Assembly (NCBI GenBank): GCA_964016885.1 | Contig: OZ024743.1 | Span: 193,012,155-193,076,154 of the forward strand | Reading direction: 5' to 3' | Source: Eledone cirrhosa | Lineage: Eukaryota > Mollusca > Cephalopoda > Octopoda > Eledonidae | Length of the DNA stretch: 64,000 bases | Part shown: one piece after another, positions 1-11,059 of the stretch | How positions within the stretch are numbered: position 1 is the first letter of the stretch | Layout: every line of letters begins with the position of its first letter | Position numbers and translations under genes: made by a program | The notes under the pieces: model-generated | What the model was told of the DNA's origin: nothing | The model's input: the letters and a program-made list of their open reading frames with translations, nothing else | Database searches by the model: none

Positions 1-116
1 CCTGTCAATATTCATCTAGCTATGAAAAAATAATCCATATGTAGAAAATTCTTTTTATGTTGAATTAAATCTAATGCATTTGCCAATTAATTTTAGGTTA
101 AAAAAAATTCACTTAC

Positions 117-235
117 TGTGTACAGGAGTCTTTACCAGCAAAAGGATTAGTTGCTAAGTTTTCAACTTCATCATTTTGTTGCGAGACAATGCTATTAATC
201 AGTAGTTCAAGCTTGTCATTATTTTTTTTGGCCAT
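117..235 (-). CDS. NBR1: NBR1-like gene, exon 4 (end of PB1, start of linker; residues 72-110)
   Basis: A 119-bp exon: acceptor TATCCTTCTGTAG, donor GTAAGT. It begins MAKKNNDKLELLINSIVS and ends ...FAGKDSCT plus two bases, so the next exon must begin with one base to complete the codon. The first 13 residues complete the PB1 domain (final helix end and last strand, KLELLI); as recalled, NBR1 has MAVKQGNQLQMQV at the same place. The rest is polar linker without a recognised domain. The initial Met is internal, not a start, because the frame continues from exon 3. The next exon is outside the window to the left. Confidence 0.87.
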
Positions 236-389
236 CTACAGAAGGATATTTAAAAAGGAAACTTGCATGAACATACATGGCTATAGTTTAAGTACAAGTT
301 ATTGCAGTTATATACTGTTAATTTATATTAAACATGATACTAGGTATCAAATATGTTAGAAATCATAATATCAAGTATATTATTAACGT

Positions 390-590
390 GATTTCTAACA
401 TAGGCACAAGGTCAACAGTTTGGTGAGAGGGTTTAGTCAAATGTATTGGCTCCATTGCTAGAGTGGTATTCTATTTTATCAACCCCAGAAGGATGACAAA
501 TTTGACATCAACAGGATTTTAACTCAGAACATAAAAAAAACAACAACTAAATGTTGCAAAGCATTTTGTCAGTCCAACATAATAGTAGAG
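390..590 (-). repeat. Old S1 SINE copy
   Basis: Diverged match to S1 in minus orientation: GGCACAAGG near 403, TTTTATCAACCCCAGAAGG near 474 and AACTCAGAA near 522. Lies in intron 3 of the NBR1-like gene. Confidence 0.6.
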
Positions 591-644
591 TTATATCACC
601 TCATAAGAGAATGCTGCTAAAAGAAAATGTTCTCATTCTTATAT

Positions 645-825
645 TAACTAGGTCAGTGGATGATAGAATCAGTAAAACAAACTAAATGTTTTATGTATTG
701 AGTCATATTCTTTTACACCGAGTTCAAATCCCACTTACATTCCCAACTTTGTCTATCTTTTCAGTGTCGATAAAGCTAGTGCTGAGTTCGACTAAATGAA
801 TTGTGCCTCCCCACTAAATATATGA
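645..825 (+). repeat. Partial S1-like SINE
   Basis: Contains a tRNA-like B-box (GAGTTCAAATCCC near 720), then GTGTCGATAAAG and ATGACCTTGTGG. The head with GATGATAGAATCAGTA is also present inverted at 22655-22800, so both belong to one S1 subfamily. Confidence 0.5.
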
Positions 826-831
826 CCTTGT

Positions 832-1052
832 GGTGGATTGGTAGTATCAGTATAGCCTCGGACAACATGAGTTGCAGCATATAATAACGGCCCTTTACAT
901 TCTGAGTTCAAATACCACCAAGGTTAGCTTTGCCTTTCATTTTTACAGGGCCAATAAAATAAAACACCAGTAATGCACTGGGGTTGATTCAATCCACTTT
1001 CTCCTTCCCATCAAATTGCTGGCCTTGTGCCAAATGTAAAAATTACTATGCA
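832..1052 (+). repeat. S1 SINE, nearly full length
   Basis: Head GGATTGGTAGTATCAGTA, B-box GAGTTCAAATACC, body CAATAAAATAAAACACCAG and tail GGCCTTGTGCCAAATG. Moderately diverged. Confidence 0.7.
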
Positions 1053-1099
1053 GTTCTTGAAAAGAAGGCAGGAACTATTTCATATTGATACTATTAAAC

Positions 1100-2214
1100 A
1101 AAAGAAAATCAATGTATCTTCTTCACCCACTTATTCCTGAGATGGCCATTGAGGCAAAGTCCTCAAAGACTCCTTCAGCAAGTCCTGTCAGAAGCAACTG
1201 TCTCCAACTGATATGGCTGGATCCTCAAGTGAAACCAGCCAAGCTTATGGATGTTATCCAACCATCTTGTTTGGGCTCTACTCCTGGGTCCCCTGCTGGT
1301 TGGTTTTACCCATAAAATCTGTCCAGCAATTCTTTCCCTGAGACATTCTAACCACATGCCCATAGTATTGGAGCTGTGATCTCTCAATTCAGAGAAATAG
1401 TGGCTCTACCTGGAGGGACTCTCTGAGCTATACACTATCGAACAATGTTGCTCCAAAGACCCTTCGAAGTAACCCCATTTCGGCCACTTGTATTCGCAAT
1501 CATATTCTTTTGGTCATTACCCAAGATTTATTACCATAGGTATGGGTTGGCATGAATACCGAAATGAAGATAGCAAGTTTGGTTTTTATGTCTATCTCCG
1601 TTCTTCTGATTACTGAATGCTGAAGCTGGCGAATTACTGCACCAGCTCCTGCAATACTTGCACTTAATTCAGCCTCCTGCCTTCCATCAATCTTGAACAC
1701 GATCCCGAGATACTTGAACTGCTCTACCTGCTTCAGTGGAACTCCATTCACATGTAGAGTGCACTGCGCAAGCTTCCTTGAGAGGATGAGTGTCTGTTTT
1801 TGCAACACTGATTTTTATTCCAGCCATGCAGCACTCGGCATCAAACCTATTGAGTGCAAATCGGAGATGACCTTCTGTCGAGTTAAATAGAACCATGTCG
1901 TCTGCAAATTCCAGCTGACTGATTTTACACCCGCCAGTCAAAATACCACTACCTGTCCAGCTGTGAGTGTCAATCTTGTTCATGTAAATAATGAACATGG
2001 GAGGTGACAGTGTGAACACTTGGCAGAGTCCGACTCTCACATTGAACAGTTTTGATTCATATAGAGACATCAAGAAGCTGACCATCGATCCCATACTCCT
2101 GCATAACCTTCCACAGCAGGTGCCGAGGAACACAATCTTATGCCTTTTCGAGGTCGACAAAACAAGAATATACATCTTGGCAATACTCCCACGATTTCTC
2201 GAAGACCTGCCACA
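1100..2214 (-). pseudogene. RTE-like LINE L-C, 3' part: reverse transcriptase C-terminal half
   Basis: Minus-strand reading in broken frames gives the second half of a non-LTR reverse transcriptase. Near 2160-2214 it reads KSWEYCQDVYSCFVDLEK, the entry to RT motif A. LEFADDMVLF near 1895 is the catalytic (Y/F)ADD motif C. Near 1175-1320 it ends with AGQILW..PTSRGPRSR, the basic C-terminal region of RTE-type ORF2. Frameshifts and stops show it is dead. It abuts the inverted 5' part of the same element at about 2214. Related 3' ends occur at 12555-12976 and 51480-51640. Confidence 0.8.
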
Positions 2215-3213
2215 GTGGGAAGTATTGGTGGATAAGAAAGTCAGGACCAGGTATGCAAATACTATTGCATCCAAATTCAAAGATCTCCCTGAGCAAAGTG
2301 AGTATGTTGAGACAGAGTGGAGATTGTTCATCTCAGCAGTTTCTGCTTCAGCTGTTAAATGCTGGAGGCAAAAGAGGCTTCGTGTGGTGCCAGATGGCAG
2401 GAGGACCCATTTGTTCAATCAAGAGGTCAAAGATGTCATCTGGGAAAAGAAGAAGGCTTACAAAGCTTGGCTTGGAAATAAGTCCTCCTTCTTACACATG
2501 CAGTACAAGAAAGCATGAAAAATTGCAGTGGAGAGAGTAAAGGTGTCCAAAGTTAAGACATGGGAAAACTTTGGGGTTAAGTTGGAATCCGATTTCAGAT
2601 CAGCAAATAAAATGTTCTGGCAGACCATCTGCCGACTTCATAATAAGAAGCCCTCCACCACACCCGCTATCAAGTACACGCCTGGGGTTCTCCTCTCTTC
2701 AGAGAGGTGCATCCTCATGTGGTGGAAAGAAAACTGCTGATCTCCTAAACCCGATCACAGCAGCATCTTCTGATGTACATGAGGTGCATCTGGGAGCGAT
2801 GACTAATCTCTCAGAGGTTAAAGTCACAAGAGCAGTTAAAGAGCTCAAATGTGGCAAGGCCGCTAGGAAAGATGAAATCCAGCCCAAGATGTTAAAAGCC
2901 TTAAACACAGAAGGTATTCTCTGGCCGACTCGTGTGTGCCGGGTGGCCTGGATCTCTGGAAAGATACCTAAGAAATGGCAAGTGGGAGTGATAATCCCAA
3001 TCTTCAAAAAGAGAGACAAGAAAAATTGTTCCAATTATAGATGGATCTACTTGTTAAGCCTACTTGAAAGTCTATGCTAAGTCTCTGGCAAAGAGATGCA
3101 GCGAAATTGTCGAATCCAAGCTAGTTCATGAACAGTGCAGTTTTTGCTCCGGATGTAGCATATCTGACCAAATATTCACATTGTGACAGGTCTTCAAGAA
3201 ATCGTGGGAGTAA
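2184..3213 (+). pseudogene. RTE-like LINE L-C, inverted 5' part: linker and RT N-terminal half
   Basis: Plus-strand reading gives the region before the 3' part: EVLVDKKVRTRYANTIASKF, KKKAYKAWLGNKSS (the W-K-AW linker typical of RTE ORF2), then RT fingers (VTRAVKELKCGKAARKDEIQ, KKWQVGVIIPIFKKRDKKN) and QCSFCSGCSISDQIF. It ends near 3211 with a 25-29 bp stretch (CAGGTCTTCAAGAAATCG) that recurs inverted at 2185-2213. The two halves meet head to head with opposite strands. Confidence 0.78.
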
Positions 3214-3954
3214 ATCAATAAATTTATCTAAACTTAGAATTCATAATTTGTTTTAATTTTTTGCTCTTTTAATTATTAAAAATTTTTCAAATTACTGATA
3301 ATTGAAAACTAAATGTTGATTACATTATAAAGATTATTAAATCTGAAATATTTTATTCTTAACAAAAACTTCAAAGATAATTATTAAAAGTAATTTTTTA
3401 GAAGGTGAAAATATAAAACATACTGTGAAAGCTTCAAAGAGTTCTTCGGGACTGCTTACTATGATCTGAAATTAAAAGTTATATTTTTTTGATAATTTTC
3501 TAAGCTTGAATAAATAACAAATGTCTCTAGAGAGGAAAAAAACATGCAGAAAATGTACAATTTCAAATATCTCAAGAAACAAATGACTTGAAATATTCTA
3601 TTTGTCTAGTGTGATACAAACAAGCTAATTAGATCAACTCTAGGCAAACATTATAATTTTAGTTATAAGTGATAATTGTATATGTTTTGAAGTTTACTTT
3701 CAATTCAGTTCATTAATGCTTCCATTAACATATTGCTAATGAAAAACACTACCTATATATATTTTGAAAATAATCAAGAATTTAGGATTTAGTAATATAA
3801 CTTTGTCATTAAACTGGTGTTTTGAACATAACCTAAAGATTCATTTAAAATTATAATGGAAGGGTTTTAGATAAATATAAACATTTAAAAATGAACAGTT
3901 TTGTATTGTAGAATCAGAAGCAGTTTCAGGTGGTTAGTTTCATAATTAAATATA
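3214..3954. other. Unique AT-rich DNA
   Basis: Intronic DNA without recognisable repeat. It contains exon 3 of the NBR1-like gene at 3424-3465. Confidence 0.6.
3424..3465 (-). CDS. NBR1: NBR1-like gene, exon 3 micro-exon (residues 58-71)
   Basis: A 42-bp micro-exon encoding IIVSSPEELFEAFT. The acceptor is AACTTTTAATTTCAG and the donor GTATGT; both ends are in phase 0. The residues are the canonical continuation of a PB1 domain after the OPCA motif: a short strand (IIVSS) followed by the helix usually written xEELxxA. It was found by asking what must follow exon 2 and then locating a spliceable match, so it is supported by position, phase and motif together. It lies in the 740-bp unique island between the twin-primed LINE (ends near 3213) and the L-A fragment starting near 3955. 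Confidence 0.88.
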
Positions 3955-4850
3955 TCATCATCATCATCGTTTTTACATCTGCTTTTCCATGCTTGCATGG
4001 GTTGGATGGACTCTAGTCAACATGGCATCCCTCGACTTGTGTTCCTTCGTCATCTCCTCTGCTAGTCTTAGCGATTTGAGGTCCGCTCTCACAAACTCTG
4101 CCCAGGTCTTTCTGAGTTGTCCTCTATTGTGACTTCCTTCCACTGGGATTTCCTCACCCATTGGTCACTGTCCATACCAATGCAGTCTTCTCTCCTGCAC
4201 ACCATCTCAGATTCCCCTTCAGACCAGCTTCTCTCACAGCTCGTCCAAGCTCTGCCTCTCTCACATTTCCATTGCACATCCAACGAAACACAGCTGCTTC
4301 ATTTCTCTCAGTCTACGTATGTCCTCTGCAGTCACAGCCCATGTTTCACTATGATGCAGCATTGCGCACTAAACGCAGACATCATACAGCCTTCCTTCTG
4401 TGCGTAGGGAGAAACCTTTTGTTGTCAGCAGTAGGAGCAGTACTCTAAACTTCTTCCACTCTATCCTTTTTCTAGCTATTATATTCTCAGCACACCGTCC
4501 TCCGCTGCTAATTAAGTCACCTAGATAGCAGAAGCTATCAACTATGTCTCTGTATCCTTCCTGTGACTAGAAAAGTTTTATATCATTACCAGTCTTCCTC
4601 TTGATTTCTCCTATGCATCTTCTACAAACAAAATTCTCCCTTCCTGTTAGTCTACTTATTATCCCACTACATCTTTTGTGTACTCAAGATTTACATTGTG
4701 TACATTGTATGGAGTTTATGCCAACTCCTTTTCTCATATTGAGCATGGCCACTTCACTGGGTCCTGTCTTCTCTCCTACTTATAGCACTTTAAATTTGGC
4801 TAAGTTTATTCTCAGCCCTTTTGATTCCACATGGCTACCCTAGCCACCCA
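3955..4850 (-). pseudogene. RTE-like LINE L-A, 3' end
   Basis: Starts on the left with ATC repeats, the inverse of the (ATG)n tail, then reads leftwards as the C-terminal region of RTE-type ORF2: a VDSFCYLGDLISSGGG-like segment near 4540, SWETWAVTAEDIRRLRE near 4330, then RKTWAEFVRADLKSLRLAEE near 4090. Several frameshifts; 5' truncated in the RT domain. Lies in intron 2. Confidence 0.8.
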
Positions 4851-4859
4851 ACTACCATG

Positions 4860-5220
4860 CGCAGCACTAACACGACTAGTATTAGCCCTGTGTTTGCAAT
4901 TAGTGGAAATCATATTGGTTGTGTTTTTCATAACTTTGGCTGGGTTTTACTGGCTGGATGCCCTTCCTAACACCAACCACTTTACAAAATAAACTGGGCG
5001 TACTGTTTGTGCCACAAGCACTAGAGAGGTCGTCTTACCAGACTTAAGAGTCTTCACCCTGTATCAGTTTTTATTTGGAGTGTCTACTCTTCTAGACGGG
5101 TGGCCTGCACTATGGTTTATGGAGCCCACGTCTGCCAGTGCCGTTGTTTTAAATTGGAGTTACTGCTCTCCTAGACAGGCTGCCTTCACTACAGCTTGCG
5201 GAGTCCACGTCAGTGCCATG
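4860..5220 (-). repeat. S3-body / L-A 5'-UTR-like repeat
   Basis: Contains CTGGATGCCCTTCCTAACAC near 4956 and CACTAGAGAGGTCGTCTTAC near 5022, the inverse of the block immediately upstream of the L-A start codon at 5890-6087. A second part (TAGACAGGCTGCCTTCACTA near 5173) recurs at 16725-16850. It may be the 5' UTR of L-A left after an internal deletion, or a separate S3 copy. Confidence 0.55.
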
Positions 5221-5400
5221 GAATCATTAAATGGTTCAGAGTAGCAAATTGAGATTCATGATGTAGAATACATATTGGTGTGTGTATGCGTATAAGCAGA
5301 AGGGAAAAGGAAAAAGACAGGACAGAACCGTATCTGACAGACAGCTCGACGAATAGTGGTAGATTGATCCAGAGTTAGCGTCACAAAACTGTTCATTTTA
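5221..5400. other. Unclassified spacer
   Basis: Short unique segment ending in a TA tract at 5404-5420. No gene or repeat recognised. Confidence 0.4.
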
Positions 5401-5403
5401 AAA

Positions 5404-5807
5404 TTATATATATATATATCATCATTATCATCCTTTTTACACCTGTTTATCCACGCTTGCATGGATTGGACGGGTCCTTTTCAACACAGCATCTCACCAC
5501 TCACTGCATTCCTTTCTCCTCTCCTGTGAGTTTCAGCAATTTGAGAGCAGCTCCCACCTACTCTGCCCAGGTCTTTCTTGGTCAAGCTCAACTGTGGCTT
5601 CCTTCCACTAAGATTTCCTGGCACTTCTTCACCCGGCGATCATCTGCTATGTACATCACATGTCTGTACCAATGCAGTATTCTCTCCTGCACACCACTTC
5701 GGAATCCTCTTAAACCCGGCTTCTCCATCAGTTCATCTAAGCTTTGCCTTTCTTTCACATTTATATCTAATGAAGCATTGTTGCTTCATTTCTCTCCAGA
5801 AATATAA
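5404..5807 (-). pseudogene. RTE-like LINE L-A, 5'-truncated 3' end
   Basis: Begins next to a TA tract with an inverted (ATG)n tail, then the inverse of the L-A terminal coding region (GCCCAGGTCTTTCTTGGTCA near 5567 encodes the RKTWAEVG-type motif on the minus strand). Truncated at about 5807. Confidence 0.75.
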
Positions 5808-5884
5808 ACATATATCTGTCAGTGAAATTTGATAGTTGGAATCTGTGCAAAGCCCAATATTATATTTATATATATAATTTTTTT

Positions 5885-7862
5885 TTTTTTTTAATGACCA
5901 TGCTGTAAAATGGAGGGGTAGAGAGGGTCCTTAAGTCTAGTAATATATCCTCTCTAGTGCTGGTGGCACAAATAAAAGCACCCAGTCCATGCTGTAAAGT
6001 GGCGCTGGTGTTAGGAAGGGCATCCAACCAGTGTATCAATGCCAAAACGCTTATCAGCACAGCAACAAATAGGAACAGCAACAAAATATGAAGACGTCGC
6101 ATCTCAGAGTTGCAACACTTAATGTTGGCACTCTCAGAGGTAGATCTGCTGAAATAGCGGAGATGCTGGAGAGAAGGCAGGTGGATGTGTGCTGTGTGCA
6201 AGAGGTGAGATGGAGAGGTGCCTCTGCGAGACTAGTCGTAGGCAAACGTTTTAGCTATAAGCTATTCTGGGTAGGTAAGGATGATGGGTTAGGGGAGTAG
6301 GCATTTTCCTGGCTGAGAAATGGATCAATAAAACAATAGAGGTAGTTCGAGTTAGTAATCGAATAATTAAGCTTAGATTAGTTGTAGGTAGGAGACTACT
6401 GACAATCATCTCGGCCTATGCTCCCCAAGCAGGCCTAGGTAAAGATGAGAAAGACTGCTTTTATGAGCAACTTTTGCAAACAACTGCAATGACAGAGGAC
6501 GGAGACATCTAGCAGGAGACGTCAATGGTCATGTTGGACAGCTCCAGGATGGTTACACTGGGGTACATGGTGGGCACGGTTACGGTTCAAGAAATAAAGA
6601 AGGAGTGAGACTTCTTGAATTTTGTGATGCAGGTACATTGACTATTTGCAACACAAACTTCCAGAAACCTGCCAATCACCTAATAACCTACAAATCTGGT
6701 GAGCACATAAGCCAGATTGACTTCTTACTAGTTAGGCAGCGGGACAGGCAGATAGTGTCTAATACCAAGGCATACCCTGGGGAAGAATGTACCCCAGAAC
6801 ATAGGTTAGTTGTTAGTGATATTTCAGTAGGCAAGAGATGGAATGAGACATATAGGAAGGTGTAGAGAAGAAAGGGCTGGAAGCTAAAAGACCTTTCACT
6901 AAAATACAAATTTAGGAAAGCCCTTCAAGATGTATATGACGAAAAAGAAGACGATTTAGAGACGTATGACAGATAATAACTGGAATTTCTTACGTGACAA
7001 CCTGCTGCAGGCTACTGATGAAACTTGTGGCTGGAGCAGAGCTCCAACCAGACAGAGAGTGACCTGGTGGTGGAACAGCACAGTAGATAAGGCTATTAGA
7101 GACAAAAGACTAGCATGGAAGGCTTGGAAAAAGGGTGGGAGTAGGGAAGAATATACAGCCACTAAGAGAGAAGCTAGACGTCAGGTGTACTTAGCACGCA
7201 GGGAGGCAGAGAGTAGGAGGTTTGCCAATGTTCTGCGACGGGAAGATCAGAGGCGTGCGGTGTTCCACATTGCAAGGCAGTGTGTCAATGCAAATCAGGA
7301 TGTTGTTGGAGATAAATGTGTTCGGGATGATGCCGGTGTACTTAGTGTCACGAATGATCAGAAAAAGGAGGCCTGGAAATGTCATTATGAGAGACTGATG
7401 AATGTGGAGAACAAATGGGAGAGAGAGAAATTACCCTTGGGAGATCCGACAGAGGGACCAGCTATTGAGATTGACAAATATAGGGTCCAAGAGGCGATTA
7501 GGGAAATGAAAAAATGGTAAGGCTGCCGGACCATCGGGAATAGTTGCTGAGATGCTGAAGGCATCAGGGGATGTAGGCACTAAACTGGTTGCACGCATCA
7601 TCAATCAGGCTATATTTAGTGGTGTCATACCCAAAGACTGGTGCAGCAGTATTCTCATAAATTACTACAAAGGTAAAGGGGGTGCTTTGGAGAGGAGCAA
7701 TTATAGGGGTATAAAACTGATAGATCAGGTTATGAAAGTGGCAGAAAGGATTTTAGCACAACTAATTAGAGAAAGGATCAAACTAGATGAGATGCAGTTT
7801 GGTTTTGGGCCTGGGAAGAGTACAACAGATGCCCTCTTCATAGTGAGACAACTACAAGAGAG
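5885..7862 (+). pseudogene. RTE-like LINE L-A: endonuclease and RT N-terminal part, 3' truncated
   Basis: A 5' leader (5889-6087) resembling S3 precedes an ATG at 6088 opening MKTSHLRVATLNVGTLRG, the start of an AP-type endonuclease; QVDVCCVQEVRWRG follows. Endonuclease motifs AGDVNGHVG (near 6517), SQIDFLLVR (near 6714) and HRLVVSD (near 6800) are recognisable, then the linker VDKAIRDKRLAWKAWKKG (near 7083) and RT fingers NYRGIKLIDQVMKV to DALFIVRQLQER (7703-7863). Frameshifts near 6295, 6510, 6865 and 7515 destroy the ORF. The catalytic RT core and the 3' end are missing; it stops at the junction with the inverted copy. Such ORFs are often mis-annotated as craniofacial development protein 2-like. 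Confidence 0.85.
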
Positions 7863-10078
7863 ATGGCCATTTCCCTGATGAAATCAGAGTTTTGCCCTCT
7901 TTTCTACTTATCAACATTTTTGTCTTAGCTAGGTTCACTCTCAGTCCTCTTAATTCCAACTGCTGTTTCCATAGCCAGAATTTATTCTCTAGCTCCTCTA
8001 CTGATTCTGCTATAAGAACCAGATCATCAGCATAGAGAAGTTCCCATGAGCAGCCAGTCTTAAACTCCTCTGTTATGGCTTGGAGGACTATAATGAACAA
8101 GAGCGGGCTGAGGACCGAACCCTAATGTACTCCTACTTGTATCTGGAATTCCTCACTAAACTCCATTCCTACCCTCACTTTACCGACAGCACCTCTGTAT
8201 AAAGCTTGCACTGTCCTCAAGCCATTCCTCAACACCTAGTTTCCTGAGGGACCACCAGATGACAGATCGGGGTACCCTATCAAAGGCCTTCTCTAGGTCA
8301 ACAAAAGCTAAGTATAGTGGCTTATTCTTCTCTAAGAATCTCTCTTGTAGTTGTCTCACTATGAAGAAGGCATTTGTTGTACTCTTCCCAGGCACAAAAC
8401 CAAACTGCATCTCATCTAGTTTGACCCTTTCTCTAATTAGTTGTGCTAATATCCTTTCTGCCACTTTCATAACCTGATCCATCAGTTTTACGCCTCTATA
8501 ATTGCTCTTCTCCAGAGCATCCCCTTTACCTTTGTAGCAGTTTATGAGAATACTGCTGCACCAGTCTTTGAGTATGACTCCGCCATATATAGCTTGATTG
8601 ATGATGCGTGCATCCAGTTTAGTACCTACTTCTCCTGATGCCTTCAGCATCTCAGCAACTATGCCCGACGGTCCAGCTGCATTACCATTTTTCATTTCTT
8701 TAATTCCCTCTTGGACCCTATATTCGTCAATCTCAATAGCTGGTCCCTCTGTCAGGTCTACTGGAGGTAGTTTCTCTCTCCCATTCGTTCCCCACATTCA
8801 TCAGCCTTTCATAATGGTATTTCCAGGCCTTCTTTTTCTGATCATTAGTGACACGAGTACACCAGCATCATTCCGGACACATTTATCTCCAACAACATCC
8901 CGATTTACACTGACACACTCCCTTGCAATGTGGAACACCGCACGTCTTTGATCTTCCCGTCGCAGGACATTGGCAAACCTCCTACTCTCAGCCTCTGTGC
9001 GTGCTAAGTACACCTGACATCTAGCTTCTCTCTTAGCGGCTGCATATCAGTCTCTACTCCCACCATTTTTCCAAGCGTTCCATGCTAATCTTTTGTCTCT
9101 AATGGCCTTATCTACCGTGTTGTTCCACCACCAGGTCACTCTCTGTCTGGTCAGAGCTCTGCTCCTGCCACAAGTTTCTTCAGTAGCCTGCAGTAAGCTG
9201 TCACGTAAGAAATTCCAGTTATCATCTATGTCATACGATTCTAAAACGTCTTCTTTCTCGTCATACACATCTTGAAGGGCTTTCCTAAATTTATATTTTA
9301 GTGAAAGGTCTTTTAGTTTCCAGACCTTCCTGTATATCTCATTTTGTCTCTTGCTTATTGAGATGTCACTAACAACTAACCTATGCTGTGGTGTACATTC
9401 TTCCCCAGAGTATGCCTTAGTATTTGACACCATCTGTCTGCCTAACTAGCAAGAAGTCAATCTGGCTTATGTGCTCGCCTGATTTGTAGGCTATTAGGTG
9501 GTTGGTAGGTTTCTTGAAGTTAGTGTTGCAAATGGTTAGTGCACTTGCATCACATATTCAAGAAGCCTCACTTCTTCGTTTCTTGAGCCATAACCGTGCC
9601 CACCATGTACCCCAGAGTATCCATCCTGGAGCTGCCCAACATGCCCAACATGACCATTGAAGTCTCCTGCTAGCATAACAATGTCTGTCTTCAAGTTGCT
9701 CGTAAAAGCAGTCTTTCTCTTCTTTACCTAGCCTGGGAAGCATAGGTAGAGATGATTGTCAGCAGTCTCTTGCCTACAACTAATCTAATCTTAATTATTC
9801 TATTACTGACTAACTACGTCTATTGTCTTATCGATCCATCTCTCAGCCAGTAAAATGCCTACCCCCACCTAACTCATCATTATTACCTACCCAGAAAAGC
9901 TTATACATAAGATGTTTGCCTGCGATTAGTCTTGCAGAGGCACCTCTCCATCTCATCTCTTGCACGCAGCACACATCCACCTGTTTTCTCTCTAGCATCT
10001 CCACTATCTCACCAGATCTGCCTGTTAGAGTGCCAACATTAAGTGTGGCAACTCTGAGATTTGACGTCTTCATATTCT
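7863..10078 (-). pseudogene. RTE-like LINE L-A: endonuclease to RT core, 3' truncated, inverted
   Basis: Reading leftwards from 10073: MKTSNLRVATLNVGTLTG, VCCVQEMRWRGASARL, the linker (RQRVTWWWNNTVDKAIRDK near 9120), RT fingers (NYRGVKLMDQVMKVAERIL near 8500), motif A (LAFVDLEKAFDRVPRSVIWW near 8290) and motif C (LLYADDLVLIAE near 8020). It ends at about 7863 with ISSGKWP, so the thumb, C-terminal region and (ATG)n tail are lost. Frameshifts occur near 8180, 8800, 9045 and 9550-9840. At roughly 10-15% difference from the plus copy at the protein level (by eye), it is a separate old insertion rather than a recent duplicate. Confidence 0.85.
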
Positions 10079-10786
10079 TGTTAATATATATATATTATAA
10101 AGAGTCAGGACCCCAACAGTTGAGCTCTTGCCATTTCAACAGCTAGTTCCAGGCCAGTACTCTGGTGAGTAATGGTCTAACCACTTTCAAACTGAATCCA
10201 TCCTAATTTATATATATATAAATTTTATATATAAGAAAAAAAAACAGACATTAAATGATGATGATATATGCAAGTGTGCATAAGTGTTTGTATCAATTAA
10301 GGATGTTAAACATCAATGAAATGAGAAAAAAGTGTTCTTTGAATAAAGTCCTTTGCAATATTTATTCTGCCCTAAGTTACAGACACTCCTTTGTAAAAAT
10401 GCAGTGACCAGTAATTAGCCAATTAGAAACATGTAACCAATTATAATATTGCTCACAAAAATTAACTGGATGAAAGCATGACAACAGATTAAGTTATGCC
10501 CCCACCCCTACCATTTGAAACCAGATAAGCTGGCATAAAAAAATATCTACCTATCAAGGTGTCCACAACCACCTGTTACTGCATCACAATTGCATAGATT
10601 TTGCTGGCCTCCTGTGACGTATCACATAACCAGGTAATTTGTGAAAACTGAATTATAGTTTTCTGGGTGGAAAAAGTAGTTTTACCTTATCCACTAAATA
10701 TAAATTGAAAACAATATAGGCCATGTTTACACCTTCTGGTGTTTTCACTGTGCCTCCATTAGAAAATATAGAAAATATATACTTAC
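10079..10786. other. AT-rich intron 2 DNA with TA tracts
   Basis: Short TA runs at 10085-10097 and 10209-10235. The rest is unique. No gene other than exon 2 to its right. Confidence 0.5.
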
Positions 10787-10849
10787 CATATCCCCATCTT
10801 CATCAATATACTTGATTTCAACATCTACCAAATTGAAAGCAGATTTTAT
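10787..10849 (-). CDS. NBR1: NBR1-like gene, exon 2 (PB1 OPCA motif, residues 37-57)
   Basis: A 63-bp, 21-codon exon read IKSAFNLVDVEIKYIDEDGD plus Met. The acceptor is a pyrimidine-rich TTTACTTTTTCAAACAG and the donor is a perfect GTAAGT. Both ends are in phase 0. The sequence carries the PB1 signature: a helix end (AFNL), a strand (VEIKY) and the acidic OPCA loop (DEDGD) that contacts the basic patch of a partner PB1 domain. With exon 1 it aligns colinearly to NBR1 (FDL...IQIKYLDEE as recalled). The DEDGD form is also common in p62, MEK5 and TFG, so the motif proves PB1 but not by itself NBR1. The exon sits in otherwise non-repeat AT-rich DNA just right of the tail-to-tail LINE pair. Confidence 0.9.
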
Positions 10850-11059
10850 CTGTTTGAAAAAGTAAATCAAATTATATTATCAATAAGTTTGAGCTGAAGA
10901 AATTATGTAGACTTTTATTTCAACATTCTCTATTTAACATTTTCAATTCTGGTACTTATTTGTTTAAACCAGATCAATAAAAGATATATAACAGCTGTGA
11001 CCATTCACAGTATATCTAATACTAGATTATTAAATTCAACCATTTTTTTTTCAAACATT

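Noticed and set aside
2699..3034. 111-codon minus-strand frame
   Set aside because: It is the antisense shadow of the RT fingers of the inverted L-C segment.
6088..10073. Host gene similar to craniofacial development protein 2
   Set aside because: The endonuclease-RT order, the motifs and the repeated copies show RTE-like LINE remnants; that host name is a common mis-annotation.
5885..10078. Twin priming as explanation for the tail-to-tail LINEs
   Set aside because: Both arms cover the same 5' part of the element and differ in sequence; twin priming gives adjacent, non-overlapping parts of one RNA.
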